Of a stretch of DNA of 6,254 nucleotides, positions 5,170 through 6,254 are shown in pieces (within the stretch, counting starts at the first letter, position 1; each line of letters starts with the position of its first letter). The DNA lies in assembly GCA_050743385.1 (NCBI GenBank), contig JBOGFJ010000116.1, forward strand, positions 1 to 6,254, read 5' to 3'. The stretch is from JACDBD01 sp050743385 (GTDB taxonomy: Bacteria > Actinomycetota > Acidimicrobiia > IMCC26256 > JACDBD01). The notes beneath the pieces were generated by a model that saw nothing but the letters and a program-made list of their open reading frames with translations, made no database searches and had not been told where the DNA came from. The translations under genes and the position numbers were made by a program.

Positions 5170-6183
5170 CGGCTCCGGTGCGATCGGCCGCCGGCGGCCG
5201 TTGCGCCGCCAGATCATGTACGTGGCCATCCCGAGTGGGACGGGCGCGAGGTAGGTGAGCGCGCGGTACACGAGGACGGCTGCCACCACCTGTGCCCGGT
5301 GCCCGCCGGCGGCGACGAGCGCGGCCGTCAACCCCAGCTCGACGACCCCGAGACCGCCGGGTGTGATCGGAAGTGCTGAGAGCAGCCGTACGAACGCGAA
5401 CGCGGCGAGCACCTCGGCCCAGCCCACCTGGTCGTCGGACACCCCCAGGTTGCGCAGCGTGAGCAGCAGCACCACGTACAGCGACAGTTGACTGACGACC
5501 GTGGTGATGCTGAGGCGCATCCAGCGAGCCCGGACGAGGCCCATCGTGTCGTGACGGAAGCGCACGGCGGCCTCACCCCAGTCACCGACCGGGCGCCGAC
5601 GTATCCAGCCGAGCATCCGCGACGCGACGGCGGCCAGCCCGTCGCCGATCATGCGGGCGAGACGGTTGCTGCGGAGCACCGCGGCGAAGAGCCCGATCGC
5701 GCCCACGAGCGCAGCCACCCCCGCGATCGCGGCGGTGATCAGGCCACCGCCGGCAGTACCGACCAACGCGACCAACCCCAGCGCGGCGACTGGCAACCCG
5801 AGCTTGCCGAAGATGTTCCACACGCCGCTCACTGCGACCGACAGCGTGCTCGCGGCCCGGTGGAACCCCCAGGAGTTGTACATCGCGAACGTCACCCCGA
5901 CGCCGACCGCACCCCCGGCGGGAACCGTGTTGGCGATCGCGGTCGACGACTGCGTGACGACCATCGACTGACCGAAGGTCAACCCGGGGAGAGAGGCCAT
6001 GAGCACCGGCCCGTACGTGGTGAGGCTCCAGAGCGCGACGGCCACCAGCAGCACGATCTCGATCAGCGTCATCGCCCCGATCGCGTCCGTGATCTCGGAG
6101 AAGCTCGCGATCCGCGGGAGTACCCCGACGAAGATGGCGGTGACGAGCGCGGCGGAGAGCAGCGCCTTGCCGATGCGTTGCAT
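5164..6183 (-). CDS. Flippase-like integral membrane protein (LPG synthase TM / UPF0104 family)
   Basis: This is a 339-residue polytopic membrane protein starting at ATG (6183-6181) and ending at TGA (5166-5164). Hydrophobic segments are visible near residues 7-23, 39-60, 80-100, 113-142, 148-170, 222-244, 255-272, 277-293 and 297-325. Family signatures include NTVPAGGAVGVG (85-96), LPITPGGLGVVELG (271-284, the conserved P-x-x-P-G-G-x-G-x-x-E motif) and VYRALTYLAPVPLG (305-318). Relatives include the membrane domain of lysylphosphatidylglycerol synthase (MprF) and stand-alone proteins near glycosyltransferases, thought to move or modify lipid-linked substrates. No soluble aminoacyl-transferase domain is attached, so a stand-alone transporter or flippase-like role is more likely than LPG synthesis. 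GGGAAGG (6199-6193 on the minus strand) lies 9 bases before the ATG and serves as ribosome binding site. The gene overlaps the stop of an upstream paralog by one base, so the two are co-transcribed. Substrate is unknown. Confidence 0.88.
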   Translation of the reverse strand: MQRIGKALLSAALVTAIFVGVLPRIASFSEITDAIGAMTLIEIVLLVAVALWSLTTYGPVLMASLPGLTFGQSMVVTQSSTAIANTVPAGGAVGVGVTFAMYNSWGFHRAASTLSVAVSGVWNIFGKLGLPVAALGLVALVGTAGGGLITAAIAGVAALVGAIGLFAAVLRSNRLARMIGDGLAAVASRMLGWIRRRPVGDWGEAAVRFRHDTMGLVRARWMRLSITTVVSQLSLYVVLLLTLRNLGVSDDQVGWAEVLAAFAFVRLLSALPITPGGLGVVELGLTAALVAAGGHRAQVVAAVLVYRALTYLAPVPLGMATYMIWRRNGRRRPIAPEPA

Positions 6184-6254
6184 CAGAGCAGACCTTCCCG
6201 CCGCAACCGGTGGAGGGCGAGGTAGCCGAGCGGGATCGGCAACCAGTATGTCAG
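6183..6254 (-). CDS. Second flippase-like (LPG synthase TM family) protein, C-terminal 23 residues only
   Basis: The minus strand is open from the right edge to a TGA at 6185-6183 whose A is also the first base of the next gene's ATG. The 23 visible residues begin LTYWLPIPLGYLALHRL and end RREGLL. They align naturally with the C-terminal LTYLAPVPLG segment of the downstream membrane protein and with the usual family ending (YWLPxPxG then a basic tail), so this is most likely a tandem paralog. The 1-base stop/start overlap and the ribosome binding site lying inside this coding end indicate one operon read leftward. The rest of the gene is outside the window, so length and integrity cannot be judged. 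Confidence 0.65.
   Translation of the reverse strand: MTYWLPIPLGYLALHRLRREGLL

Noticed and set aside
4202..5254. Plus-strand open frame (about 350 codons) spanning the cupredoxin end and the next gene
   Set aside because: It is out of frame with both supported proteins, runs through a hairpin-rich intergenic stretch, and gives an Arg/Pro/Ala/Ser-rich low-complexity product.
5488..6225. Plus-strand open frame (about 245 codons) opposite the flippase-like gene
   Set aside because: Its product is a highly charged His/Arg/Asp/Glu-rich sequence typical of the antisense of a membrane protein; the minus-strand protein has clear membrane segments and family motifs.
1..6254. CRISPR array, tRNA/rRNA gene, transposase or defence-system genes
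   Set aside because: No regularly spaced direct repeats, RNA-gene signatures, transposase or nuclease motifs were seen; every large coding region has a metabolic, redox or membrane-type explanation.

Overview
The window is GC-rich, densely packed bacterial DNA with a strong G/C preference at third codon positions. It uses GTG as well as ATG starts, and several genes begin with no Shine-Dalgarno sequence but with an actinobacterial-type -10 box (TAnnnT) 6-7 bases before the start codon, as expected for leaderless mRNAs. Gene content (CitE-type CoA ester lyase, lipid-anchored cupredoxin, dienelactone hydrolase, UPF0104-type membrane proteins) fits a chromosomal segment of a high-GC actinobacterium, perhaps of the Acidimicrobiia. 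That placement is inference, because the window has no rRNA or marker gene.

Layout. Positions 1-411 (+) hold the C-terminal part of a dienelactone-hydrolase-family protein. Convergent to it is a complete metallo-beta-lactamase-fold hydrolase (430-1272, -). A 79-bp divergent promoter region with several inverted repeats separates it from a 587-residue protein with an N-terminal Rieske [2Fe-2S] domain and a long, histidine-rich, probably helical C-terminal domain of unknown function (1352-3115, +). Next is a CitE/malyl-CoA-lyase-like CoA ester lyase (3161-4123, +) with its own promoter-like sequence. It overlaps by 4 bp the GTG start of a small cupredoxin lipoprotein (4120-4518, +). A 95-bp intergenic stretch carries a strong GC-rich hairpin and a near-perfect palindrome over a -10 box. 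It leads to a small membrane-anchored protein of unknown function (4614-5159, +). Four bases after its stop, a convergent flippase-like / LPG-synthase-TM-family integral membrane protein is encoded on the minus strand (5164-6183). A second, apparently paralogous member of that family runs off the right edge (6183-6254, -) and overlaps it by one base.

How the genes may work together. The lyase and the cupredoxin are almost certainly co-transcribed and translationally coupled, and the two flippase-like genes also form an operon. The metallo-hydrolase and Rieske genes share a divergent control region and may be co-regulated. I see no evidence joining all genes into one pathway. No mobile element, CRISPR array, tRNA or rRNA was seen. 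The least ordinary items are the Rieske fusion, the set of leaderless-type promoters, and the intergenic inverted repeats.
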